A stretch of DNA of 42,107 nt from Pseudomonas sp. (GTDB lineage: Bacteria > Pseudomonadota > Gammaproteobacteria > Pseudomonadales > Pseudomonadaceae). Every line of letters starts with the position of its first letter. Within the stretch, counting starts at the first letter, position 1. The DNA is taken from contig JAESUC010000084.1 of assembly GCA_016763285.1 (NCBI GenBank), forward strand, positions 1 through 42,107, read 5' to 3'. Both the position numbers and the translations under genes were made by a program. Below, piece after piece: positions 34,984 through 42,107 of this stretch. Under the pieces are notes generated by a model. It was not told where the DNA came from. It worked only from the letters and a program-made list of their open reading frames with translations, and did not search any database.

Positions 34984-37734
34984 TTGAAGCAGACGAGCTG
35001 GTTTATCGCCATTCTCGCAGGTCTGGTTCTGGCTCTGGCCAGCTGGGTCGCGGCGACCGAGGTCGAGGATCCCGGTTACAGCACCTTTGTCGACACCAGC
35101 GCCGAGCTTGAATTCGCGGACATTGCGTCCAGTCGCTACCTGCACCGCTTCGCCCCCAACGCTCCAGGCCCCTTGCGGATACCCGATGAAGGCGCTCTAT
35201 GGGTCCAGATCCCCTTGCAAGGCGGCTTTGCCAGGCAATTGCTGCTCGAAAATCCGTTGATCGAGCGGGCCGAACTCTACCTACTGCACGAAGACAGTCT
35301 GATTGCCGAGCACCATACCGGTGATGGCATGCGTGGCACCCCCGGGACCCTGCCCTACCCTGGCTACGCCTTCCTTCTGGATACCGCTGCCGAAGGCGAC
35401 TACCTGGCGTATCTACGCCTGACCAGCGGATTTTCACTGGCCACCCTGATGGAGATCGCCAGCGTACAGGAGGCAGCAGCCCGGCAGAGCGCCCAGCAAG
35501 CCCTGCAGGGTATACTGGTTGGCCTGCTGCTTGCCCTTGCCTTGCATGGTCTGCTCCAGGGGGTTGCCAGTCGTGATCCCTTCCATCTGCTGCTGACTGT
35601 GGCCGCCTTGACCCTGTGCGCAAGTGCGCTCAGCGGCATAAGCTGGATTGTGGAGGGGTTGCCATGGCTGCACGGACATTCAGCACGGCTTCTGCACCTG
35701 GCCAGCTACCCTGCCATGGTCCTCGTGCTTCTGTGTCTGCTGCCCCGCGAAAGCCTGCATGCCCGCGGTCGGCTGCCCCAGAGCCTGGTTCTGGCGAGTG
35801 CAGTCATGGGACTGGTTATCCTGGTGGCGGGCCTGGACATCGGCCTGCTCAGCCTCGGCACATTGCTGCTCCAGCTCGGCTTACCCCTGATTACAGCGCT
35901 GCTGATCCTGTTTCTATGGCTGCGCCATCAACCGATCGAGAAGTCCTTTCTCGTATCGATCTGCTTCATGCTCGGGGCCCATGGGGTGGAATACCCTACC
36001 GTCGTCTTCGCTTTTGGTGACAGCGCAGCGATCTTTCTGCTCTGGCTCACCCTGATCTGCTTCGCCTGGGGCCTGCACCGGCGCCTGCAACGCGGTCTTG
36101 CCCATCGTGCCGGGCTGCGCCAGGCAGCCGCAGCCAACCAGGCCGAGCGCAAGACCAAAGCGGAATTTCTGGCCCGGATAAGTCATGAGATACGCACCCC
36201 GATGAATGGCGTCATGGGCATGTCCGAACTTCTGCTGGATACGGCCCTGTCGGCCAAACAGCGCGATTACGTACAGACCATTCATGGTTCGGGTAGCGAT
36301 CTGCTCAATCTGATCAATGAAATTCTCGATATGTCACGCCTGGAATCCGGCGAGATGATCCTTGAGTCCGTCCAGTTCGACCTGCACGGGCTGATCAATG
36401 ACTGCATGGAAACCATTCGCGGCCGGGCTGGGAACCAGAACCTCGAACTGATCAGCTATGTCCATCCCGAGGTACCTCGCACCATTGAAAGTGATCCCAC
36501 GCGCTTGCGTCAGGTGCTGACCAACTTGCTCAACAACGCCCTGCGCCTGACTTCCGAAGGCGAGATATTGCTGGTCGTGCGTCTGGAAGAGGACAGCCAG
36601 GGACCGCTGCTGCGCTTTGCCGTACAGGACACCGGGGCCGCGATGACCGATCAGGCGCGCGATTCCTTGCTCAAGACCGCCATGGACACATCGAGACTGC
36701 TAGAGCAGGCTGACCACACCGGGCATATGGGTTTGCTCATTGCCAGTCAACTGGTGCGCATGATGGGCGGCCGGATTGGCGTGAAGTACGCTTCCGAACA
36801 CGGCAATTCGGTCTGGTTCTCGCTGAACATCGAAGTCGGGGCGTCTACCGCCGAGCAGACCCAGGAGGGGCGCGGCCTGGCAGAGCGCCGCACCCTGATC
36901 GTCGACGATAACGCCACCTGCCGCAAGGTACTGCAAAACCAGTGCAATGGCTGGGGAATGCGCACGGAGGCGGTTGCCAGCGGCAAGGAAGCACTCGCCC
37001 TTCTGCGTACCCAGGCCCATCTGGGTGACCCTTTCGAAATTCTCCTGGTGGATCAGGCCATGCCCGGCATGAGCGGTCTGGAGCTAGCCAGCCGTATCAA
37101 GGACGATCCGGCTGTGCGTAACAGCATGCTGATCATCATGCTCACCGGCGTCAGTCAGGCACCCAGCCGGGTCGTGTCACGGGCTGCCGGTGTCAGGCGT
37201 ATTCTTGGCAAGCCAGTGGCGGGCTATACCCTGCGCACCACGCTCGAAGAGGAGTGGCAACAGCATGTTGTTGCCCTTGAACAGGTAACGGCAGAGGATC
37301 CGGAGCAGGACACAGAGGCGCCGTCGGACGGCTTCAAGGTACTGGTTGCCGAGGATAACGCCATCTCCACCAAGGTCATTCGCGGCATGCTGGCCAAGCT
37401 GGGGCTGCAGGCCACAGCCGTCCAGAACGGACAACTGGCAGTGGAAGCGGTCAGGTCGGGGCATTACGACCTGGTGCTGATGGACTGCGAAATGCCCGAA
37501 CTGGACGGCTTTACCGCAGCGCAGCAGATACGCGCGTGGGAGAAGAGCCGAGGCCGCCAGCCCGTGCCGATCATCGCCCTGACAGCCCACATCCTGCCGG
37601 AGCATCGCGAGCGGTCCCGCCTGGCCGGCATGAATGCCCATCTGGCCAAGCCGATCGAGTTGAGCCAGCTACGCGAACAGATCGAATACTGGGTGGGCCG
37701 CAAACAGCTGGGCAAGCCCTCAGGGCCAGGCTAG
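34984..37734 (+). CDS. retS: RetS-like hybrid sensor kinase (7TMR-DISM, HK, two receiver domains)
   Basis: RetS of P. aeruginosa inhibits the GacS kinase, favouring acute virulence over biofilm. This 916-residue protein has a signal segment, a periplasmic 7TMR-DISMED2 domain (about 25-155), seven membrane segments (about 175-375), a phosphoacceptor helix with His401 in [12 protein letters not shown], an ATPase domain, and two receivers with Asp690 (LLVDQAMPG) and Asp834 ([11 protein letters not shown]). These lie 23-24 residues before H424, D713 and D858 of the P. aeruginosa protein, supporting the TTG start, with AGGA ten bases upstream. The ATP boxes are degenerate (DTGAAM and HTGHMG). The position after purD is the same as in P. 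aeruginosa. The stop shares CTAG with convergent ygiQ. Confidence 0.9.
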   Translation: MKQTSWFIAILAGLVLALASWVAATEVEDPGYSTFVDTSAELEFADIASSRYLHRFAPNAPGPLRIPDEGALWVQIPLQGGFARQLLLENPLIERAELYLLHEDSLIAEHHTGDGMRGTPGTLPYPGYAFLLDTAAEGDYLAYLRLTSGFSLATLMEIASVQEAAARQSAQQALQGILVGLLLALALHGLLQGVASRDPFHLLLTVAALTLCASALSGISWIVEGLPWLHGHSARLLHLASYPAMVLVLLCLLPRESLHARGRLPQSLVLASAVMGLVILVAGLDIGLLSLGTLLLQLGLPLITALLILFLWLRHQPIEKSFLVSICFMLGAHGVEYPTVVFAFGDSAAIFLLWLTLICFAWGLHRRLQRGLAHRAGLRQAAAANQAERKTKAEFLARISHEIRTPMNGVMGMSELLLDTALSAKQRDYVQTIHGSGSDLLNLINEILDMSRLESGEMILESVQFDLHGLINDCMETIRGRAGNQNLELISYVHPEVPRTIESDPTRLRQVLTNLLNNALRLTSEGEILLVVRLEEDSQGPLLRFAVQDTGAAMTDQARDSLLKTAMDTSRLLEQADHTGHMGLLIASQLVRMMGGRIGVKYASEHGNSVWFSLNIEVGASTAEQTQEGRGLAERRTLIVDDNATCRKVLQNQCNGWGMRTEAVASGKEALALLRTQAHLGDPFEILLVDQAMPGMSGLELASRIKDDPAVRNSMLIIMLTGVSQAPSRVVSRAAGVRRILGKPVAGYTLRTTLEEEWQQHVVALEQVTAEDPEQDTEAPSDGFKVLVAEDNAISTKVIRGMLAKLGLQATAVQNGQLAVEAVRSGHYDLVLMDCEMPELDGFTAAQQIRAWEKSRGRQPVPIIALTAHILPEHRERSRLAGMNAHLAKPIELSQLREQIEYWVGRKQLGKPSGPG

Positions 37735-39983
37735 GACCTGCGGGCCGCAGCCTTCGAGCCTGTTCTGCCCGGCTTCTTCCCTGCCGGCTTCTTGCGTGCG
37801 CCACTGTCGCGCGGTGGCAAACCGCTGTGCTGGGTCAGCAACACACCCGGCCTTGCCTTCGCACCGCCCGGAGTCGAGTTCTTCCGACGAGCGCTGGTAT
37901 AGCCCTCCACTGCCGGCTGGAAGGTCGGAATCAGATGCTGCTTGCCATTGCCGATCAGATCGGCGCGCCCCATTTCCTTCAGAGCTTCACGCAACAGCGG
38001 CCAGTTCTTCGGATCGTGATAACGCAGGAAGGCCTTGTGCAGGCGGCGCTGGCGCTCACCCTTGACGCTCGCAACCCCATCGCTCTTGTAGGTCACCTTG
38101 CGCAGCGGATTCTTGCCCGAGTGATACATGGCGGTCGCGGTTGCCATCGGGGACGGATAGAACGCCTGCACCTGGTCGGCCCGAAAATCGTTGGTCTTGA
38201 GCCAGAGCGCCAGATTCATCATGTCCTCGTCCGAGGTCCCTGGATGCGCGGCAATGAAATACGGAATGAGGTACTGCTTCTTCCCGGCTTCCTTGGTGTA
38301 TTTCTCGAATAGCCGTTTGAAGGTGTCGTAGGTACCGATACCCGGCTTCATCATGCGACTCAGCGGGCCCTGTTCGGTGTGCTCCGGTGCGATCTTCAGA
38401 TAGCCGCCCACGTGGTGCGTGACCAGCTCCTTGACGTACTCGGGCGACTCCACAGCCAGGTCATAACGCAGGCCTGAGGCAATCAGGACCTTCTTCACTC
38501 CCGGCAATTCCCGGGCCTTGCGATACAGACCGATCAGAGACGAGTGATCGGTATTCAGGTTCTCGCAGATACCCGGATAGACACAGGACGGCTTACGGCA
38601 GGCGGCCTCGATCTCGGGGCTCTTGCAGGCAATCCGGTACATATTGGCAGTCGGCCCGCCGAGGTCTGAAATCACCCCGGTGAAGCCTGGCACCTTGTCA
38701 CGAATCTCCTCGATCTCACGGATGATCGAGTCGTGCGAGCGGTTCTGGATAATGCGCCCCTCATGCTCGGTGATCGAACAGAAGGTACAGCCGCCGAAGC
38801 ATCCGCGCATGATGTTGACCGAGAAGCGGATCATCTCGTAGGCCGGAATCTTGGCATCGCCATAGGCAGGATGGGGCACCCGGGCATAGGGGAGGCCGAA
38901 TACGTAATCCATTTCCTCGGTGGTCAACGGAATGGGCGGCGGGTTGAACCAGACGTCCTTTTCGCCATGGCGCTGAACCAGGGCGCGGGCGTTGCCCGGA
39001 TTGGTTTCCAGGTGCAGCACACGGTTGGCGTGGGCATACAGGACCGGATCGCTTCTGACCTTCTCGAAGGACGGCAATCGGATGACCGTCCTGTCGCGCT
39101 CCAGACGCGGATGCGGCAGCAGTTGCACGACCTGCACCCCATCCTCGGTGGCCTGCTCGGCGCTTTCCTCACCCGGCCCCTTGGCCTGCTCGACCGCACA
39201 GGCACTGGTGTCCTGGGTGTTGACGTAGGGATTGATGATCTTGTCGACCTTGCCCGGGCGGTCGATGCGGGTGGAATCCAGCTCGAACCAGCCTTCGGGG
39301 GTGTCCCTGCGCATGAACGCGGTGCCACGGATATCGGTGATGGTCTGGATATCTTCACCCCGGCTCAGACGCTGGGCGATCTCGACCACCGCACGCTCCG
39401 CGTTGCCATACAGCAGAATATCTGCCTTGGCATCAAGCAACAGCGAGTGACGAACCTTGTCCTGCCAATAATCGTAGTGGGCGATGCGCCGCAGCGAGGC
39501 CTCGATGCCGCCCAGGACCACAGGTACATCCTTGTACGCTTCGCGGCAGCGCTGGCTGTATACCAGGCTGGCCCGATCCGGCCGACTGCCGGCCTTGCCA
39601 CCAGGCGTATAGGCATCGTCCGAGCGGATCTTGCGATCAGCGGTGTAGCGGTTGATCATCGAGTCCATGTTGCCCGCAGCCACGCCGAAGAACAGATTCG
39701 GCTTGCCCAGCTGCTTGAAGGCATCCTTGCTCTGCCAGTCCGGCTGACTGATGATCCCCACGCGGAACCCCTGAGCCTCCAGCAAGCGGCCGATAATGGC
39801 CATGCCAAAGGACGGGTGGTCGACGTAGGCATCGCCCGTCACGATGATGATATCGCAGCTGTCCCAGCCCAGCAGGTCCATCTCGTCCCGACTCATGGGC
39901 AGGAAAGGCGCGGCGCCGAAACACTCGGCCCAGTACTTGGGGTAATCGAACAGCGGCCTGGCGGCCGGCATGCTGATGGACAT
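37731..39983 (-). CDS. ygiQ: YgiQ-family radical SAM protein
   Basis: The 750-residue protein matches the YgiQ family. It has an N-terminal B12-binding-like region with [41 protein letters not shown], and a radical-SAM cluster motif [17 protein letters not shown], with a CX3CX2C spacing. The C-terminal tail is basic ([20 protein letters not shown]), which could contact nucleic acid. The reaction is not known. ATG 39983 has GGAG upstream and lies 2 bases after the dnaB stop, so it is in the dnaB transcript. Its TAG stop is on the opposite strand of the retS TAG stop within one CTAG. Confidence 0.95.
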   Translation of the reverse strand: MSISMPAARPLFDYPKYWAECFGAAPFLPMSRDEMDLLGWDSCDIIIVTGDAYVDHPSFGMAIIGRLLEAQGFRVGIISQPDWQSKDAFKQLGKPNLFFGVAAGNMDSMINRYTADRKIRSDDAYTPGGKAGSRPDRASLVYSQRCREAYKDVPVVLGGIEASLRRIAHYDYWQDKVRHSLLLDAKADILLYGNAERAVVEIAQRLSRGEDIQTITDIRGTAFMRRDTPEGWFELDSTRIDRPGKVDKIINPYVNTQDTSACAVEQAKGPGEESAEQATEDGVQVVQLLPHPRLERDRTVIRLPSFEKVRSDPVLYAHANRVLHLETNPGNARALVQRHGEKDVWFNPPPIPLTTEEMDYVFGLPYARVPHPAYGDAKIPAYEMIRFSVNIMRGCFGGCTFCSITEHEGRIIQNRSHDSIIREIEEIRDKVPGFTGVISDLGGPTANMYRIACKSPEIEAACRKPSCVYPGICENLNTDHSSLIGLYRKARELPGVKKVLIASGLRYDLAVESPEYVKELVTHHVGGYLKIAPEHTEQGPLSRMMKPGIGTYDTFKRLFEKYTKEAGKKQYLIPYFIAAHPGTSDEDMMNLALWLKTNDFRADQVQAFYPSPMATATAMYHSGKNPLRKVTYKSDGVASVKGERQRRLHKAFLRYHDPKNWPLLREALKEMGRADLIGNGKQHLIPTFQPAVEGYTSARRKNSTPGGAKARPGVLLTQHSGLPPRDSGARKKPAGKKPGRTGSKAAARRS

Positions 39984-39985
39984 GG

Positions 39986-41389
39986 TTACTCCATACCCCC
40001 GTAGCCGGCATAGGAGCCAGGCGCGAGGTTTTCGAAACGGGTGAATTTGCCCAGAAAGGCCAATCGGATGCTGCCGATGGGACCGTTCCGCTGCTTGCCG
40101 ATGATGATCTCGGCGATACCCTGATCCTGAGTATCCGGATGATAAACCTCATCCCGGTAGACGAACATGATGACGTCAGCGTCCTGCTCGATCGCACCCG
40201 ACTCACGCAGGTCCGAGTTGATCGGGCGCTTGTTGGGACGCTGCTCAAGGGAGCGGTTGAGCTGGGAGAGCGCCACCACCGGCGCATTGAACTCCTTGGC
40301 CAGCGCCTTGAGCGAGCGCGAGATTTCGGAAATCTCGTTGGTCCGGTTTTCCGAGGAGCCGCCGATCTGCATCAACTGCAGGTAATCGATCATGATCAGA
40401 CCGATCTCGCCATGCTCACGCACTACCCTCCGCGCCCGGGCCCGCATCTCCATCGGCGACAGTCCTGCGGTATCGTCAATGAACAGTTTGCGGTCATTCA
40501 GCAGATTCACCGCTGAGGTCAGTCGCGGCCAGTCGTCGTCATCCAGCCGACCGGCCCGCACCTTGCTCTGGTCGATCCGGCCCAGCGAAGACAGCATACG
40601 CATGACCAGCGAATCGCCTGGCATCTCGAGGGAAAACACCAGTACCGCCTTGTCGTAGCGCAATACCACGTTCTCGACCAGGTTCATCGCGAACGTGGTC
40701 TTGCCCATGGATGGACGTCCGGCAATGATCACCAGATCGGCTGGCTGCAATCCCGATGTCATGTCGTCGAGATCGGCAAAACCCGTGGACAGACCGGTAA
40801 TCGCGCCGTCACTGTTGAACAGGGTATCGATGCGGTCGATTGCCTTGGTCAGCAGGTTGTTGACCGACTCGGGGCCACCCGTCTTGGGTCGACTCTCGGC
40901 AATCGCAAAGATCTGTCGTTCAGCCTCATCCAGAATGGCATTGGCCTGCTTGCCCTTGGGATTGAACGCGCTGTCGGCAATATCCGAACTGGTACTGATC
41001 AGTTTGCGCAGGGTCGAGCGCTCACGGATGATATGGGTGTAAGCGCTTATATTGGCGACCGATGGCGTGTTCTTGGCCAGTTGCCCCAGATACGCCAGAC
41101 CACCAACCTGATCGATCAGCCCCTCGCGATCGAGCTCCTCGGCCAGGGTTACCACGTCAAAGGGCTGGTTCCGTGACGCCAGACTGGCCAGCGCGCGAAA
41201 GATTAGCCGATGGTCGTGGCGATAGAAATCCGCCTCGCTGAGCAACTCCACAACCCGCTCCCAGGTCGTGTTTTCCAGCATGACACCACCCAGCACGGCC
41301 TGCTCGGCCTCGATCGAGTGCGGGGGAATCTTCAGCGCGGAGGCCTGCAGATCAAGTTCCGTATTGTCGGAGTACATGGGTTCATTCAT
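39986..41389 (-). CDS. dnaB: Replicative DNA helicase
   Basis: DnaB is the hexameric helicase that unwinds the replication fork. The 467-residue protein has the N-terminal DnaB domain ([20 protein letters not shown]), a linker, and a RecA-like core with Walker [31 protein letters not shown], Walker [11 protein letters not shown] and the C-terminal motif [20 protein letters not shown]. No intein is present. ATG 41389 is used; ATG 41377 is an alternative. In P. aeruginosa alr lies next to dnaB, as I recall, but here ygiQ follows directly. Confidence 0.98.
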   Translation of the reverse strand: MNEPMYSDNTELDLQASALKIPPHSIEAEQAVLGGVMLENTTWERVVELLSEADFYRHDHRLIFRALASLASRNQPFDVVTLAEELDREGLIDQVGGLAYLGQLAKNTPSVANISAYTHIIRERSTLRKLISTSSDIADSAFNPKGKQANAILDEAERQIFAIAESRPKTGGPESVNNLLTKAIDRIDTLFNSDGAITGLSTGFADLDDMTSGLQPADLVIIAGRPSMGKTTFAMNLVENVVLRYDKAVLVFSLEMPGDSLVMRMLSSLGRIDQSKVRAGRLDDDDWPRLTSAVNLLNDRKLFIDDTAGLSPMEMRARARRVVREHGEIGLIMIDYLQLMQIGGSSENRTNEISEISRSLKALAKEFNAPVVALSQLNRSLEQRPNKRPINSDLRESGAIEQDADVIMFVYRDEVYHPDTQDQGIAEIIIGKQRNGPIGSIRLAFLGKFTRFENLAPGSYAGYGGME

Positions 41390-41533
41390 CGATACAGGCT
41401 CGGTGCTGGCTCACTACTCGATCAGGACACCCCGAAACGGATATTTCCAGGGAACAGAAACGGCAACACGGCGACTGTCCGGGACAGGCGCCGTGCTGAA
41501 CAGTCTAAACCCAATGGCCGCGGAACTCACCCA

Positions 41534-41556
41534 CTGCGCTCCGGCTCGGAGCGCAG
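41534..41556. terminator. Hairpin between rplI and dnaB
   Basis: A perfect 9-bp stem (41534-41542 with 41548-41556) with a 5-base loop lies 22 bases after the rplI stop in the 189-base gap before dnaB. There is no T-run on the minus strand, so it may be a Rho-assisted or partial terminator for the ribosomal-protein transcript. The rest of the gap shows no clear promoter. Confidence 0.45.
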
Positions 41557-41578
41557 GGTCAGCAACGGGCCGACGGGA

Positions 41579-42025
41579 TCAACCGTTGACTACAACCAGT
41601 TTGACGCTGGCTTCAACATCCGAATGCAGATGCAGAGCAATGTCGTATTCACCGACGTTGCGCAGCGGACCTTCCGGCAGACGAACTTCGCTTTTCTCGA
41701 GCGCTACACCAGCAGCAGTGACGGCGTCAGAGATATCGCGAGTACCGATGGAACCGAACAGCTTGCCTTCTTCACCGGCGTTGGCTGCGATGGTCACGGT
41801 CAGTTCAACCAGCTTGGCGGCGCGCGCTTCGGCTTCGGCTTTCTTCTCGTCCGCAATACGCTCGAGCTCGGCGCGGCGGGCTTCGAAGGCCTCCAGGTTG
41901 GCTGCAGTAGCCGGAGTGGCCTTGCCAAACGGCAGCAAGAAATTACGGGCATAACCGGCACTGACGGCCACCTTGTCACCAAGGCTACCCAGATTCGCGA
42001 TCTTTTCGAGCAGGATAACTTCCAT
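41579..42025 (-). CDS. rplI: 50S ribosomal protein L9
   Basis: L9 binds 23S rRNA domain V near the L1 stalk. The 148-residue protein has the conserved N-domain [20 protein letters not shown] and [13 protein letters not shown], the long connecting helix rich in Ala/Glu/Lys, and the C-domain with [14 protein letters not shown] and [19 protein letters not shown] 42025 has GAGG upstream on the minus strand. It is the usual last gene of the rpsF-rpsR-rplI cluster. Confidence 0.98.
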   Translation of the reverse strand: MEVILLEKIANLGSLGDKVAVSAGYARNFLLPFGKATPATAANLEAFEARRAELERIADEKKAEAEARAAKLVELTVTIAANAGEEGKLFGSIGTRDISDAVTAAGVALEKSEVRLPEGPLRNVGEYDIALHLHSDVEASVKLVVVNG

Positions 42026-42041
42026 TGCAATAACCTCTTAT

Positions 42042-42107
42042 TCAGTCTTGGCCGTTCGGATCGTTATCGTCACGGGGGCCCTGGGCCGGCGCAAGACGGG
42101 TACGAAA
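42042..42107 (-). CDS. C-terminal end of an upstream gene (possibly DUF2232)
   Basis: On the minus strand a frame open from the right edge ends in TGA at 42044-42042, giving a polar tail, TRLAPAQGPRDDNDPNGQD. It lies 16 bases before the rplI start. In P. aeruginosa, as I recall, a membrane protein gene of the DUF2232 type lies between rpsR and rplI, so this could be its tail. Twenty-one residues are too few to be sure, and another frame (ending in TAA at 42037-42039) is also open. Confidence 0.35.
   Translation of the reverse strand, partial: FRTRLAPAQGPRDDNDPNGQD

Overview
The window looks like the chromosome of a GC-rich gammaproteobacterium related to Pseudomonas, perhaps Halopseudomonas or a similar branch. 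The evidence is protein similarity by eye and gene order. It carries the dacA-ybeD-lipB cluster with rodA/PBP2, the dsbD-aroQ-accBC-prmA-dusB-fis-purHD-retS block, and the rplI/dnaB region. In P. aeruginosa, as I recall it, these blocks are in separate parts of the chromosome, so this is a rearranged pseudomonad backbone. I see no tRNA, rRNA, insertion sequence, phage or CRISPR array. Every stretch without a gene is shorter than 300 bases.

Layout. 1-560 is the 5' part of a SAM-methyltransferase gene leaving the left edge. 673-3213 (+) holds an MltB-type lipoprotein transglycosylase and lipA. 3206-13035 (-) is a tightly packed run: proA, nadD, rsfS, rlmH, mrdA (PBP2), rodA, mltB, rlpA, dacA, ybeD, lipB. 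It couples cell elongation, peptidoglycan trimming, ribosome maturation, NAD and proline synthesis, and lipoylation. 13200-17681 has a DedA-type membrane protein whose 3' end overlaps a LON-domain gene, a MaoC-like hydratase, ubiX and mpl. 17902-21377 (+) has a pyrophosphate-type phosphofructokinase, a GNAT protein, inorganic pyrophosphatase (with a clear sigma70-type promoter) and cmoM. 21374-23340 (-) has yciH, a NUDIX hydrolase and a DUF2333 membrane protein. 23576-37734 (+) has dsbD, aroQ, accB, accC, prmA, a zinc-ribbon/DUF3426 membrane protein, dusB, fis, purH, purD and a RetS-like hybrid kinase. 37731-42107 (-) has ygiQ, dnaB, rplI and the last codons of an upstream gene.

How the genes work together. 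The rod-shape module (RodA, PBP2, MltB, RlpA, DacA) builds and remodels the septal and lateral wall, and Mpl recycles the peptides released. LipB and LipA make the lipoyl cofactor. AccB/AccC start fatty-acid synthesis, PurH/PurD finish or feed purine synthesis, and CmoM, DusB, RlmH, RsfS and PrmA act on the translation machinery. The pyrophosphate-type phosphofructokinase and the pyrophosphatase both handle PPi and lie within 3 kb of each other. The RetS-like kinase implies a GacS/GacA-Rsm network elsewhere in the genome.

Most of the window is ordinary conserved backbone, and I see no clear new multi-gene system. The points most worth checking are: the phosphofructokinase in a lineage usually lacking that step; a DedA protein with what looks like a decayed PAP2 phosphatase domain, overlapping its neighbour by 72 bp; four tail-to-tail gene overlaps, two of them sharing a CTAG double stop; a RetS homologue with degenerate ATP-binding boxes; and a GCAAGCT-type intergenic repeat present at two sites.
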